Shown: positions 11,755 through 22,754 of the stretch, piece after piece | Position numbering within the stretch: position 1 is the first letter of the stretch | How the letters are laid out: each line of letters starts with the position of its first letter | From: Castanea sativa | Lineage: Eukaryota; Streptophyta; Magnoliopsida; Fagales; Fagaceae | Assembly (NCBI RefSeq): GCF_040712315.1 | Contig: NC_134021.1 | Coordinates: 32,213,501 to 32,277,500, forward strand | Reading direction: 5' to 3' | Length of the DNA stretch: 64,000 nt | Position numbers and translations under genes: made by a program | Notes under the pieces: generated by a model | Told to the model about the DNA's origin: nothing | Database searches by the model: none | Seen by the model: only the letters and a program-made list of their open reading frames with translations

Positions 11755-12317
11755 AATCTGAGATCAATGGGTCGGAGATCAGATCTCCTCCTCTCAAATT
11801 CGAGAAACCCGATCTGACTGACCCATCAATTTTTCGGTGAAAAAGGTGTAGATTTGGCGAGATTTGAGATTTTTTCAGGAAGATTTAAGCTAGATCTGGC
11901 GAGATTTTGCTAGATCTAGCCAAGATCTTGCCGAAAATGGCCAAGATCTCGCTGAATCTGGCGAGATCTGGCCGGATTTCTACCGTTTTTCACCTTTTCT
12001 TGGTCGGATTCTCGCCGTTTTCGAAATAATCAATCCCGACCGATCCGCCCGAACTCTGTGGAAGCTCCAACCAGCCCGATCTGATCAACCTCTCCGGTTG
12101 GTAGCAGGTGTAAATTTAGGAGATCCAATCTAGTCGGGTTGATTCCAGGTTGGGCGCAAACTCGACCCATGGACAGGCCTATCTCGATCCCTCTCATGTT
12201 TAAGTCACTGGAAATGATCCTCACGCTGGGACCCCTGAGACTCTACATGATGTGAATCTGAGCCTGCCATAGTATTCCAATTATTTAAGCACAATGTTTC
12301 CCACAAACGGTGCCAAT
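11755..12317 (-). promoter_or_regulatory. Retrotransposon leader with primer-binding site
   Basis: The primer-binding site on the minus strand is 12315 down to 12298 (TGGCACCGTTTGTGGGAA), two bases from the LTR end. It matches the 3' end of plant tRNA-Asp imperfectly, as commonly seen in Tat elements. The leader down to the gag start holds repeated short 'gatctggcgagat'-like motifs (11850-11970) and no ORF. Confidence 0.75.
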
Positions 12318-13115
12318 TGTAGGTGCATAATTTGTACCCGGACCTAAACGAGTGGTAGGCTCAACCCCAAAGAGCCTTATATAATGAAATTTGTAGAGCG
12401 TGGGTTTGAAACCTAAGCTTTATGGATATTGGACAACAGATAAGTGGGCTAGATCGCCACTACCTACGCAATCAATGGATGAAAATAACGGAAATTCACC
12501 TCGGACATAAGCCGAGGATCACTTGTATTGCCTTTCTTTTTTTAAACAAAAGATTAAGACTGAAGATAGTATGTACAGTGCTCTCTCTATCTCTTCCTCT
12601 CCCTTTTTTCTTCGATCCCCCCTTTCCTAATGCCTCTTTCCTTTCTTATATCCCTTTTTTCCTCCCTTTCATCTTCCACGTGTAGTATAGATCACTCAAT
12701 TAGATACTTGTCTCATCCACCACTTTTTGGAAGTCTTCAAACAATAGCTGGAAGGCTGAACATTTACTGTTCAAAAGTCATTTCCCCATTTATGCGGCTA
12801 GAAAGGTAGGTGCAGAGTCTTTAATGCGGTGGTAGCAGCCTTTTCCCTTGATATTTCTCATACGCTCCCCCTCTCTATGACTATGTGAAACACATCTTTA
12901 CCCAATAAGCTTTCCAGAATTCTCTTCCCAAACATCATGACGTGTCATACGATCTTCACTTGACTCAGCCGAGGAGATGCCTCTCCTCAGACAAGCTCAT
13001 CAACCTTTCTAATAAAAGCTGACCTATAGGCGTCAAAGGCTCTGCTTGGACAAACTCACACTGCCAAATCAGGCCCAATGCCCAATTTTGTGTTCTGACT
13101 ATTTTTACCCACACA
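12318..13115 (-). repeat. 5' LTR of the Tat element
   Basis: In plus orientation the LTR begins TGTAGGTGCATAAT at 12318, next to the primer-binding site, and ends at a CACACA run near 13115. The left edge is firm. The right edge is a best estimate because the partner LTR is off-window. A TATA-like motif on the minus strand lies near 12645-12651. A short block, 'gcggctagaaaggtaggtgc' near 12794, recurs in the solo LTR at 19507-20057. Confidence 0.72.
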
Positions 13116-13299
13116 TATAATATAACAAGTTTTATTTATTAGCTTATCCTGTGACCAAATTTTGTGTACTGTCTGTTATTTATATAATTATATGTGATCA
13201 GTTTATTTGTATTTTATTTATTTGTAAATTAGGGTATTGCATTGCAGTTACAACTTACAATATTGGTTTTTAGATGTGAAATAATAGAAATTGAACTTA

Positions 13300-13645
13300 G
13301 AGCATCAGTATTCGCACATGTAAAACTCCTAAAATGCCATATTTTAGCATCAAACTACAAAAGGGAAGCATTATCCGGCATGCTAATTGTAAGAAAATTT
13401 ACAATTGAGCTACAGTAGTATCTTACATATAGAAACTACTATAGCAAGATGGTATAATTTTAAAATAATACTTTATTGGGTTTTGGGTTTTATTTTATTT
13501 TATTGTGTAAATATATTATTTTAATATGTTGTATGATAAAATAAAAGTTAGAATGTTGAGTGTATTGTAAAATTGTATAGTATAATAGATAAATAGTTTT
13601 TGAGAAGATAAAATGAGATATTTTCTAGAACGGATCTAATGCTTA
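13300..13645. mobile_element. Possible MITE with weak terminal inverted repeats
   Basis: The segment begins AGCATCAGTATTCGCAC and ends CGGATCTAATGCTT, giving imperfect inverted ends (AGCATcAG / AGCATtAG). The inside is AT-rich with no coding potential. I could not find a convincing target duplication. Confidence 0.35.
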
Positions 13646-14049
13646 CCGTTTGGGTTAGAGTTCAGTTCAGTTGATAGCAACCAGAGCACATACATGGGTT
13701 CAAGTGAGTGACAGGGATTGGATTGGGCACATTGGGAATGGGATTTTATTTTATAAATTGGGCTAAGTTGAGACTTTGATTAATATCTTGAAATATTTGG
13801 AATGCATTAAACTACACCATTGTGAGTCATTGTTGCATAAACTATGTACTACTACCACTTGAACAAATGATCTCACTGCTGCTAAATGACATAAGATATA
13901 CATATAGTGTTTGAGTGGTGCTAGACATTACAAGTTTTACTATAAAGGTTTTACAAATTGATGTGACACCAATCACAAGAAAAAAAAAAAAAAAAACTTG
14001 TAATAATCAACAATTAACATAGGTAGTGTCTCAGCCAAAAAAAATTAAC
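13646..14049. other. Intergenic, no gene seen
   Basis: AT-rich sequence with a poly-A run near 13980. No ORF or recognisable repeat boundary supports a feature. Confidence 0.6.
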
Positions 14050-14390
14050 ATAGGCAGCGTGTACTCTCCTCAAATAGAGACGAAGGTATCTTCTAAAAAT
14101 TTTTTTTGGAGGATGTGGATGAACTAATTCAAGAGTTACCAAATGAGAAAATAATTTTAATAGAGGATACGTGAATGGTCATGTTATAAAAAACATGGGA
14201 TTCAAAATAATTCTAGGAAGCTAGGGGTACAAACTACAAAGTAAGAAATGAGCTACAAGCTGTTATTTTAGACTTTGCAACGGCATATGATCTTATATCG
14301 ATGACCACTTGGTTTAAAAAGAGAAACTCACAAATAATTACCTTTAAAATTAGGAACAAACAATAGTCAAATAGATTTCATGCTTAATTA
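14050..14390 (+). pseudogene. RTE-type LINE endonuclease fragment
   Basis: Translation through stops and shifts gives a YSPQIE block, then QELPNEKIILIED, then VILDFATAYDLISMTTWFKKRNSQIITF, and a final SNRF-like piece. This is the run of motifs in the apurinic endonuclease domain of RTE-clade non-LTR elements, where Asp/Asn metal-ligand blocks precede a WFKKR-S-TF segment. Only this domain is seen, no RT follows, and the frame is broken. It is a short relic. Confidence 0.6.
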
Positions 14391-14438
14391 AAAATTGATA
14401 ATAAATGCTATAACAATCACAAGATAATATCAGGAGAG

Positions 14439-15610
14439 TGTAACCACTCAATATAGGTTGATGGTGCTAGATATTTGTATTAGAAAAGAAAAGATATTAA
14501 GAAGAGAAACACAATAAATATATTGTAGAAGTGAAATTCCCAATCAATCACAAATCGCTACGTCATTCACGTAGTACGTTCAAAGAGGCAAATTATAAAA
14601 TATCACGTGCTACTATGTGGATTCCATTGTCATTATTCAGGGATCAATGAAAATATTTCAAATGTCAATGATCATAAATTACAAAGAATACTTAAGAGCC
14701 GATCACAATTTGACATGTGTTAATATTTGATTTAAAATGATACAAGCAGACTAATTAAATATTGTCATGTGTTATTTTAAATTAAGACACTTTGGTTAAT
14801 TAAATAATACCATGTATTCCATAGAGAATAAGACATAAAGTCTCTCCATCTAAATTATGACATATGTCAACAATGAAAGTCAATCACGTGTTATCACACT
14901 TCCCTCAAAACTCCTATAAAAAGAGACCCTCCTTAATCTTGTGGGAGTACATCCAGAAGTCTCAAAACTCTGCTAGAATCAAGCTTTAAAGCCTCCAAAG
15001 AATTTCAAGAATTTCAAACTTCGAATACAAAAAAAAATTCGAAGAGAAATCATTCAAACCATTCTCCAAGAACTTCAAGAGTCTCAACATTTGAAGCTCT
15101 TTTCAAATCAAACTCCAAAGTCTTTAAGAACTTACATATCAAAATCTTCAAATACGAAGAACATTCATCCAAGTCATTCTACCAAGTTTCAGAGTTTTCT
15201 TGGAATCAAGATCAAAAGCCTCTAAAAACTTGAAGAACTATAATTCATTGAAATTTCATTGGATTCAAGCTCTAAAACCATAGAAGAACTTTCACCACAA
15301 ATTTTCAAAGATCAAGAACATTTGGAGAATACATGAAGAACACAATCAACAAGAAGTCTCTACAAGCGTATAGCCAGAGATTCATTGCAATTTCATTGCA
15401 GAAGACCTTCAATCCATCTTACAATCGAAGTGGAGGATAGTTTGTGTTCAAATCAAGACCACTCTTGAATCGAAGACTTTTTCGAGAATTAGAGAATTAT
15501 TTTATTGTAATATAATTACAGATAATTGTACACACACATTAATCAATATAAATTTATATTTGTTAAACATTTTTAATTTTGATTTCCAAACTTGATATTT
15601 AGTGTTTACA
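14439..15610 (+). mobile_element. Probable solo LTR with TATA box
   Basis: The ends are TGTAACCACTCAATAT and GATATTTAGTGTTTACA; the reverse of the latter matches the former at about 13 of 16 bases, so this is a TG...CA LTR with inverted ends. A TATA box (TATAAAAA, 14915-14922) is preceded by ACGT-core motifs: TACGTCA 14559-14565, CACGTA 14568-14573, CACGTG at 14604-14609 and 14885-14890. The part downstream of the TATA box is rich in 'tcaag/cttcaa' words and has no long ORF. No matching TSD and no primer-binding site were found. An old LTR left after recombination is the best reading. Confidence 0.55.
14559..14922 (+). promoter_or_regulatory. LTR promoter: TATA box and ACGT-core boxes
   Basis: The TATAAAAA box lies at 14915-14922 and a G-box CACGTG sits 25 bp upstream at 14885-14890. 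Further ACGT-core boxes lie 300-350 bp upstream. In plants such boxes bind bZIP or bHLH factors and often give stress or light response. Activity here is inferred from motifs only. Confidence 0.4.
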
Positions 15611-15783
15611 AATATAAAAATTATTCAACCCATAGATAACGAAGCAATATGCCAATCAATAATCATTTTAGGAAACTAACAATACAATCCTTCAGTTTGT
15701 TTTTGGTTTTTTTTTTTTAATAGACATGATTAATTCATGATGTCTGCTTCATGATGATTACTATTTAACAATAGGCCATGACA

Positions 15784-17146
15784 CATGGATGAAGCCACTC
15801 TTTGACTTCATTGCCTCCCTCCCCACCCACCCTCCCCCAAGTTTTTTCTTTAAAAAAAAATATTAGTATATACATAGGTATTAATTTTAGCAATTTTGTT
15901 CTATAAAACAACACTTTGCCCCCTTTTAACAATATCATTAATTCTTTTAAGAGTAATGTCATAACCACAAATTTTTCTATAACATTTTTTCAAATTGTTA
16001 AGGTAGCAAATTCTTATTGGTCCGCATATGAGCCTACCACTTACACCATTTTTTTTTTACTTACTAATAACTACTCATTAAATTAGCAATTTGTAAAAAA
16101 AAAGTGTGTAACTCTAGCATTTTCTTTTTTTAAAGACCATAAAAAATCTATAGATCTAAAATTAAAATAAAAAATACTATACAAGCTCAAAAAAATTAGC
16201 CTAACAACAAAAATTACGAATAATAAAGCTAAAAAAAGTTTGTAACTCTAGCATTTTCCTCTTTATAAAGACCATAAAAAATCAATAGATCTAAAATAAA
16301 AATAAAAAATTATTACGCAAGCCCAAAAAATTAGACTAACAAAAAAAAAATACGAATAATAAAGCTAAAAAATTAAGTTCAATCAACTAATTTTACTAAA
16401 AACAAACAACTCCCTTACCTAGTAGAAGATGCACAAGTCAAAGACAAAAAAAAGAACACTACAGTGGCTAAACTGCCTCACATACAGGGACGGAGCCACC
16501 ATTGGACTAGGGGGGCAATGGCCCTCCAATTGTTTAAAAAAATATTATTATATATATGTGTACTAATTTTAGCAATTTTGTTCTAAAAAATTACATTTTA
16601 CTCACAAACTTTTTTACAACATTTTTACAAACTATTTTGGTAGCAAATTCTTATTAGTTCGCATATGGGCCAACCACTCGTATAATTTTTTTTTCCCTTA
16701 CCAGTACCACTTATCAAATCAGTATTTAAAAAAATTTGTTACTCTAGCATTTTCCTCATTTTAGTGATCATAAAAAAAATTTATAAATCTAAATCTAAAA
16801 TATATATATATATATAGACACACATAGGCCCAAAAAATAGCTCAACAACAAAAATTACCAATAGTAAAACTAAAAAAAAATTAAGCTCACTTAACCAATT
16901 TTATCCAAAATAAACAATCCTACCCTTCAAAAAATCTAAAAAAAAAATAATTTTTTTCTTACCCACACAAACAAAAAAATTAGAAAAAAATTTCAGCAAC
17001 TAAGTAGCAAAGTCAAAGGTTGAAACTAACGCACATAGCCAACAGTAAAAACGCCCCCCCAACTCAAAATTCTAGCTTCGTCCCTGCTCACACAACCAAC
17101 AAAGAAACGCCCCTCCTCCTAACTTCAAGTTCTAGCTCCATCCTTG
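15784..17146. mobile_element. Older hAT-like MITE, interrupted by a second copy
   Basis: The left end CATGGATGAAGCCAC and right end GCTCCATCCTTG are diverged forms of the ends of the copy inside it (16485-17086). Flanking 8-mers ccatgaca (15776-15783) and ccaagata (17147-17154) agree at 6 of 8 bases, as expected for an old hAT target duplication. The inside shares 'ctaattttagcaattttgttct' and 'acaaaaattacgaataata'-like blocks with the younger copy. There is no coding capacity. Confidence 0.65.
16485..17086. mobile_element. hAT-like MITE, 602 bp, inserted in an older copy
   Basis: The terminal inverted repeats are CAGGGACGGAGC and GCTTCGTCCCTG. The 8-bp flanks ctcacata (16477-16484) and ctcacaca (17087-17094) match at 7 of 8. 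There is no ORF. It splits the older relative at 15784-17146 near that element's right end. Confidence 0.78.
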
Positions 17147-17154
17147 CCAAGATA

Positions 17155-17821
17155 CCAATCGGTTTCTAATATATGCGGACTTGAACCCATGTATTTTATT
17201 TAATGACAAAAGAATTTATCACTTGAGCTAATTGAAACCCATCATCATAATCCATTTCTTTTAAAAAGAATTATCATCTTGTCAACTGACCCATGCGATG
17301 CTATAATCTTTTTTGTCTTGAACAAAATACTAGAAAACAAGAAAAGAAAACCATAAGTTGGAAAAAATATATATATACAAGTACTCAAAAAATTACAAAA
17401 AAATAAACCAAGCATATCATAATCAAATACATTATACATACATGATACAACAAAACAAAAAGAAAAAAAGTTTTACAAAATGCTATAATCTCTCCAAACG
17501 TGTTGAGCATTGTAACTTTTTTGTAAAAAATTGAATAGAGTTGGAGAATCAAATGTGAGATTATTCATTATTTATTTATTGTTAATTATTTTTGTGATTC
17601 TTGGTTACAAAGCTCTTCGATAGAGGTAAGCAAAATGTTTTGAAAAGCCGGATATTAATGAGCATTCACAACCGATTTTGCAAACTTTAGCCAAATTCTT
17701 AAGTAAAACAGCTTGTTATTTTCTATTACGGCTATCCCTTTTCAGATACATCCAGCATCCCACTCTTCATTTTTTATACATCCAATATGTATATAGTCAG
17801 AAAGGATAGAGAGAAAGTTTG

Positions 17822-17865
<44 letters not shown>

Positions 17866-18205
17866 AGAGGACAAGGTTTTACAAAACATTATGATAATCT
17901 CCAAACTTGCTGAACAGTGTAGCGTTTTGGAAAACCGGCACTAAGGAAAAGAGTTTGATGCTATTCTTTCTTTGTGTGATTTTTTTTTTTTATCACAGTA
18001 CTCTTCAATTTCTCAATAATTATCTAGAACATCGAATATATACATGAAACTTCCAAAAAAAAATCATCATCAATTGATTAAAAAACTGTTTTGAGGAACC
18101 GGTTGGTGATCCTTCTGATGCTTTATAAACTAATCCTCTTGTCTCGACTCTCGATTCATATATGCTTGACTTTCTAACTTTTGCATTTCCAGTCTATTAT
18201 TTTTG

Positions 18206-18241
<36 letters not shown>

Positions 18242-18981
18242 GCAGTCTATATACTTATCAAAGAAAAGGTTAACAGATACCTTAAAAATAATATTGATTT
18301 AGGAAATATTTTTAAAAATATTTTATGAAAATAGAAAAAGGCAAATAATTTTTTTAACAAATTCTTATATTTCTCATGAAAATGATATCAATTTTTTTTT
18401 AAAAAAATCATCTATATTTACTATAAAACCAAAGTCTTTGACTTCGATTTTGATAAAAAAAAATCTAGCAACCCTAATGCATCCTTAGCTTTAGGTTTAA
18501 CTTTATCATACCTTAACCCTAAAAGTTGCCTTCATTGCCAAGGCTCCAATTCTCTCTCTTCTATTTTCTAGGCTCTTTCTCCAAATATATATACTCCTTA
18601 GAATAATTAGATTTAGTGGATTTGTGTCTGAATTGCCTTCATGAGTTTGTTTGGATTTTTTAAACACATTTTTCTATCTCTTTTCCTCCTTTCCTATTGA
18701 TATCAATTTATGTTTAACATATTATAGGATTAAATGGTTTTTACTACTGTCTCTTTTACTATGGATTTTTTGGCAACTTGGGAATTGTAGTGTGATATTG
18801 TGGGTTTTTGAAGATAGAAGGTTCACTAACAGTTTGATGTGCATACATGGATTATGAAGCAATGTTATGAGGTGATGTAAATAATTATAAAACATTGAAT
18901 GAATTCTGCTACAACTATCATCCATAGCAACTTTAATTAATAACTAGCTTGTAATCCTATGCATATGCATGTATACACTTA
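17155..18981. other. Intergenic, AT-rich, no gene seen
   Basis: It contains a 39-base poly-A run (17826-17864), a CT microsatellite (about 18211-18237) and a diverged direct repeat: 'ttttacaaaatgctataatctc' near 17471 and 'ttttacaaaacattatgataatctc' near 17876. The ORFs around 18651-18925 show no known domain and look like chance. Confidence 0.6.
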
Positions 18982-19125
18982 TTGTCCGTTTAGATTGAGG
19001 GGGAGGGAGGGGGAGTAGAGTAGAGTAGAGTAGAGTGGAATTGACCCAAAATTAGTCTATTTTCAGCCAACTTTACTCTTCTCCCCTCCACTCCCCCTCC
19101 CATCCCCCTCAATCCAAACAAGCCA
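18982..19125. mobile_element. Tourist-like MITE, 144 bp hairpin
   Basis: The ends TTGTCCGTTTAGATTGAGG and CCTCAATCCAAACAAGCCA are inverted repeats and continue into G-rich and C-rich arms. The target duplication is TTA on both sides (18979-18981, 19126-19128), as for PIF/Harbinger-derived MITEs. The left arm holds a 'tagag' microsatellite. Confidence 0.75.
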
Positions 19126-19506
19126 TTATAGATATACAATAAGATACATAATATAATTCCTATATATATAATTTAAATACTATTGATAGTCATTTTTATA
19201 TTTTGTTAACTCTTTAAAAAAATTTGTAAGGATATTATTAGGTATAAAATGTAAATTGTCCATTTTTTTTTTAAAATTATTGCGAATCACTTTTTTTTTA
19301 CACGATTCATTTATTCTAAACTCTTTGGTTTTTACACTTAATAACTCACTTAAATGAATATTTATGATGTGGTCTCACATTTGATTCTAAAATTAAGAAA
19401 TAAAACTCTTTAAGAAAAAATAATTTAGGACACATGGCGTAAAATTAAAACTCTAATTTGGAGTTCTAATTTGAGTTTCTCTCAGTTTTACCTATTTTAT
19501 ATATAT

Positions 19507-20018
19507 TGTAAGGACCAAAAAATCATAAACCAGCTTGGAGTATCATTGCTAGTTCCCTGACTAAAGATCCGAATACAATATATTTGGTAGAGAGGGTCCA
19601 ACAACAAAAAGTCCCCTCTCTGTATCTTCCGGTTCCTATTTATATCCTTGGCTCCTATTATCTCAGGCCTACACCTTGCAATCTATTAAGCTTCTTCCCC
19701 CGACACCTGTCCGTCGGTAATGGAGCAAAGCCCTAACTTTGCGTTCCGTACTGTTCAGGTCACGTCTACATTAATGCAACGGACAAAGTCGGTACTTTCT
19801 AATTAATGCGGCCAGAAAGGTTGGTGCCGGACATTTAATGCAACCTTCCAAGTTATCCTGCCACATTCAGCTATTTGCAATACGTCCCCTATGTCATCCA
19901 CGCCCATGCCATTTCATCTTCGGGTATCCTCGGGTAAGTTTCCTTATTCCTTTATTCTCCCTTGCTTACTATGTCTCGAGCTTCCCTTCCTCGGGTCCTC
20001 GGGTTCTTGGGTCTTCGG

Positions 20019-20057
<39 letters not shown>
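19507..20057 (-). mobile_element. Solo LTR, 551 bp, related to the Tat LTR
   Basis: The element starts TGTAAGGACC and ends in a (CA)n run closing with CA. The 5-bp flanks are TATAT on both sides (19502-19506, 20058-20062), though this target is low-complexity. The block 'gcggccagaaaggttggtgcc' followed by 'tttaatgc' near 19808-19842 matches the Tat 5' LTR block near 12794 in the same orientation. ORFs reading THTHTH here are just the microsatellite. Confidence 0.68.
20027..20057. repeat. (CA)n microsatellite at an LTR end
   Basis: About 15 CA units end exactly at the inferred LTR terminus, followed by TATATATA. Confidence 0.95.
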
Positions 20058-20065
<8 letters not shown>

Positions 20066-20245
20066 GATTGTTAATTTCCCTTAATTTGTTAATAATTGTT
20101 AAATTTGAATTTTTTTTCTTCAATACAGTGATTTCAATATTTCAAGTAGGCAATGATCACCAAAATGATCAAAAAATTAGTTGTATGATCTCTTTGATAC
20201 CTTATGTTATAAAAGTGCATGGCATTATTTTTTAAATTTTATATT

Positions 20246-20400
20246 TAGGATCTATTTGGATATCATTTATTGCTGAAAACTGAAAACACTGTAGCAAAAT
20301 AATTTTTAAATGTGTAAATAGTACTGTGGGACTCAATTTTAATGAAAATTTTTTATTGAAAAAAGTACTCATAGATTTAATAAACAATACACAAGATCCG
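20246..20400 (+). mobile_element. MITE fragment, same family as 21788-22037
   Basis: It holds 'attgctgaaaactgaaaacac', 'tgtagcaaaataatttttaaat' and 'tagtactgtgggact', which appear in reverse complement at about 21935-22025. The left end 'aggatctatttggata' is a diverged TIR. The right part is lost. Confidence 0.62.
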
Positions 20401-20573
20401 CCCCCATTAAGTTAGACAGCTCTATCCAAACTCATGCTTAATAGTTTTCCCAGATATTGCCCATGTTAGCTACTAGTTTAGCAAATGTATAAAGCACTTT
20501 TTATATTTATATTGGTCCTCGGAACACTTATGCACGTTTACAAAGAAAGTCTGCTTGAGTCTTGACCACATAA

Positions 20574-21222
20574 TTCATGGATTTCGGCAGCTTGTGTTGG
20601 CCCCTCACCAGTTTTATTGCCGACACTGATAACAAGCGGGCCAGCCAGAATGCTAATTTGATTCTCTAGTCAACCTCATTTACGATATTGTGTTTTCTTT
20701 TTATAATATTTTTACCATAAAAGAGTTTACTCATAGGTGTTTTTTTTAGAAACAGTTTACTTCGTTAATAGAACCTACTTAGATGCTATTTCTTAAGTTT
20801 TTATTTTAAAATTTTATTATATAAATTTTTTCTCATAAAATAAAAGTGTATTTTTTAATTAAGAAGTTACGTATTTAAATCTTAAGGGGAAAACCTAGTT
20901 CATGGATTTCGATAGCTTGTGAGGCCCCTCGCCAGTTATTACCGACACTGCTAACAAGCAGGCCAGCAAGAATGCTAATTTGATTCTCTAGTCAACCTCA
21001 TTTATGATATTGTATTTTCTTTTTGTAATATTTTTACCTTAAAGAGTTTACTCATATGTGTTTTTTTTTTTTTAAATAGTTTGATTTAAGTACAGTACTT
21101 AGATGTTATTTTTTAAATTTCTATTTTTAAATTTTGCCATGTGAAATTTTTTTCATGGGATGAAAGTGTATTTTTTAGTTAAGTAGACACATGTTTGAAT
21201 CTTAAAAGGAAAACTTAAAGAA
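20574..21222. repeat. Direct tandem duplication, period 325 bp
   Basis: The segment starting 'ttcatggatttcg' at 20574 is repeated from 20899, including 'aagaatgctaatttgattctc' near 20970 and the following T-rich stretch with 'aaagtgtattttttag'. The copies differ by scattered substitutions and small indels, so the duplication is old. No coding content was seen. Confidence 0.8.
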
Positions 21223-21787
21223 GAGGACCTAAAGTACTGTATTTAAGTTTTGTCCTAACTTATAGATATAATTTGTGAGTTTTTAGGTGAAGTTTAATAC
21301 AAAAGAATCTATAGTCTATTCTCCCCTATTTAATTGGTTTAACAACTCAAAAACCAACCTACCAATCAACTCTTATAATATTTTTCTTAAAAAAAGAAAA
21401 GAAAAATTCTCATTATAATCCCTCCCTTAAAAGTTACCATAGTCTTTGAGTAGAGTTGTAGTGTGCCTTTGTGTTAAAATTTCTTTCCCACTCTCTTGTG
21501 TATGTGTGTGTTTGTTTCTCCAAAAAAAAAAAAAAAATTCTTGTAATTAAATTGTCACTTCCTTTTTTTTTTTTAATTATCAATAATAAAACTAAAATGA
21601 ATTACAACTAATCAACCTATTTTACCTAAAACAAATAAAAATTTCCCGTAGTAGAGTCACCCTCTTAACTCTAAATCCTAACTTTATTCCTGCCACTAGC
21701 TATCCAACAATGAATGAAAAGTGTAATTGACAAGGGCATTTAATAACATAATTGATGATCGTCACCCAACAACTATATGTCCATTAA

Positions 21788-22037
21788 GGTGGAGTTTGGA
21801 TACACGTTTTGTGTTTTGCGTTTTGATTTTTTTTTTTTTTTTTCTGCTGCGGGGGGGACAATGCGCACTGTGCGCGCAGTGCGCATACTGTGCGCGCACT
21901 GTTCATGTACGTTTTTAGCAATTTTTTATTAAAAATGGGTCCCGCAGTACTATTTACACATTTAAAAATTATTTTGCTACAGTGTTTTCAATTTTCAGTT
22001 TTTAGTTTTCAGCAATAAGTTCTATCCAAACGGACCT
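21788..22037 (-). mobile_element. Tourist-like MITE with GC-rich palindromic core
   Basis: The ends GGTGGAGTTTGGATA and TATCCAAACGGACC are inverted repeats, with TAA/TTAA at both flanks, fitting a PIF/Harbinger TSD. The arms carry the 'gtagcaaaataatttttaaa' block also seen at 20246-20400. Between them lies a CpG-rich core (21858-21905) made of repeated TGCGC/GCGCA words. Confidence 0.72.
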
Positions 22038-22208
22038 TAAGTCAAAGACGTTTAGTCATAACCATAATTGATAAGTGCAAAAAATACTGTCTCGAGCCAA
22101 CATTCAATGCCAACATTTATGGAAGAATAACAATTACTCTACACAACGGACGAATTGCTATTGCCACATTAAATAGTCCAAACATTATGCCAATCATATA
22201 AGAATAAT

Positions 22209-22325
22209 TTTTAGGTGCTCCTAGAGCATAAAAAAATAATACTCCATTCTTTCACATTCATGATAGACCCTCTATAATGAATATGAGAGAATGAAGCACC
22301 ATTTTTCTATACTTCAAGAGTACTT
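22209..22325. mobile_element. Hairpin MITE, copy 1
   Basis: The left arm (aggtgctcctagagcat ... ttctttcacattcat) pairs with the right arm (atgaatatgagagaatgaagcacc ... aagagtact). The segment is nearly all inverted repeat with a short loop. A related copy lies at 22755-22915. Confidence 0.62.
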
Positions 22326-22754
22326 AAAATTTTCAATCATACTAGCCTCATCACATGCACTTTGTGCGTGCGATGAGGCTTTTTTTTTTTAGTGGTAGTA
22401 GCAAAAAAAAAATCTATGTTTTCTATTATTTATATATAATTTTTATTTTGAGAATTTAATTTATAAGTGGATAAATAAATTTGAAAATCAATAGGAGAGT
22501 GACCTTATTTTTTAGGCAATGTTTTAGTAGAAGTTAGAGTTGTATTTTTATCGGATTGTCCTTTAGTTTTGTCTCTACTTAAACATAGAGATGTAGGAGT
22601 ATTTTAGAAAAAAAAAAATCTGGTTCAAATAGGAAAAACCCCTTAAATAGTAGTATAAATAAATGCACAACATTAATTGGCAAACAGCCAATAGCTAGAA
22701 GACACAACTATAAAAGGTACACATCTCCACAGATTTTGGTATGTGCTCCGTAAG

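Larger units (their letters stand above)
1..13115 (-). mobile_element. Ty3/gypsy LTR retrotransposon, Tat lineage, decayed, 3' LTR off-window
   Basis: The domain order on the minus strand is 5' LTR, primer-binding site, gag, protease, RT, RNase H, a second RNase H, integrase, a tandem-repeat region, then an ORF on the opposite strand. Two RNase H domains, a long 3' region and an antisense ORF are known marks of Tat-lineage (Retand/Grande-like) elements. The polyprotein is broken by several stops and at least one frameshift. Aspartates expected at catalytic positions in RT, second RNase H and integrase read as asparagine, so the copy cannot be autonomous. A solo LTR (6152-8358) is inserted within it. 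The 3' LTR should lie left of position 1, so total length and TSD cannot be seen. Confidence 0.88.

Noticed and set aside
14439..15610. Integrated plant pararetrovirus promoter region
   Set aside because: The TATA box and leader looked similar at first, but the TG...CA ends with inverted match point to an LTR and no viral coding domain is present.
19838..20235. Two overlapping ORFs reading into THTHTHTH
   Set aside because: They run through a CA microsatellite at an LTR end and have no known domain.
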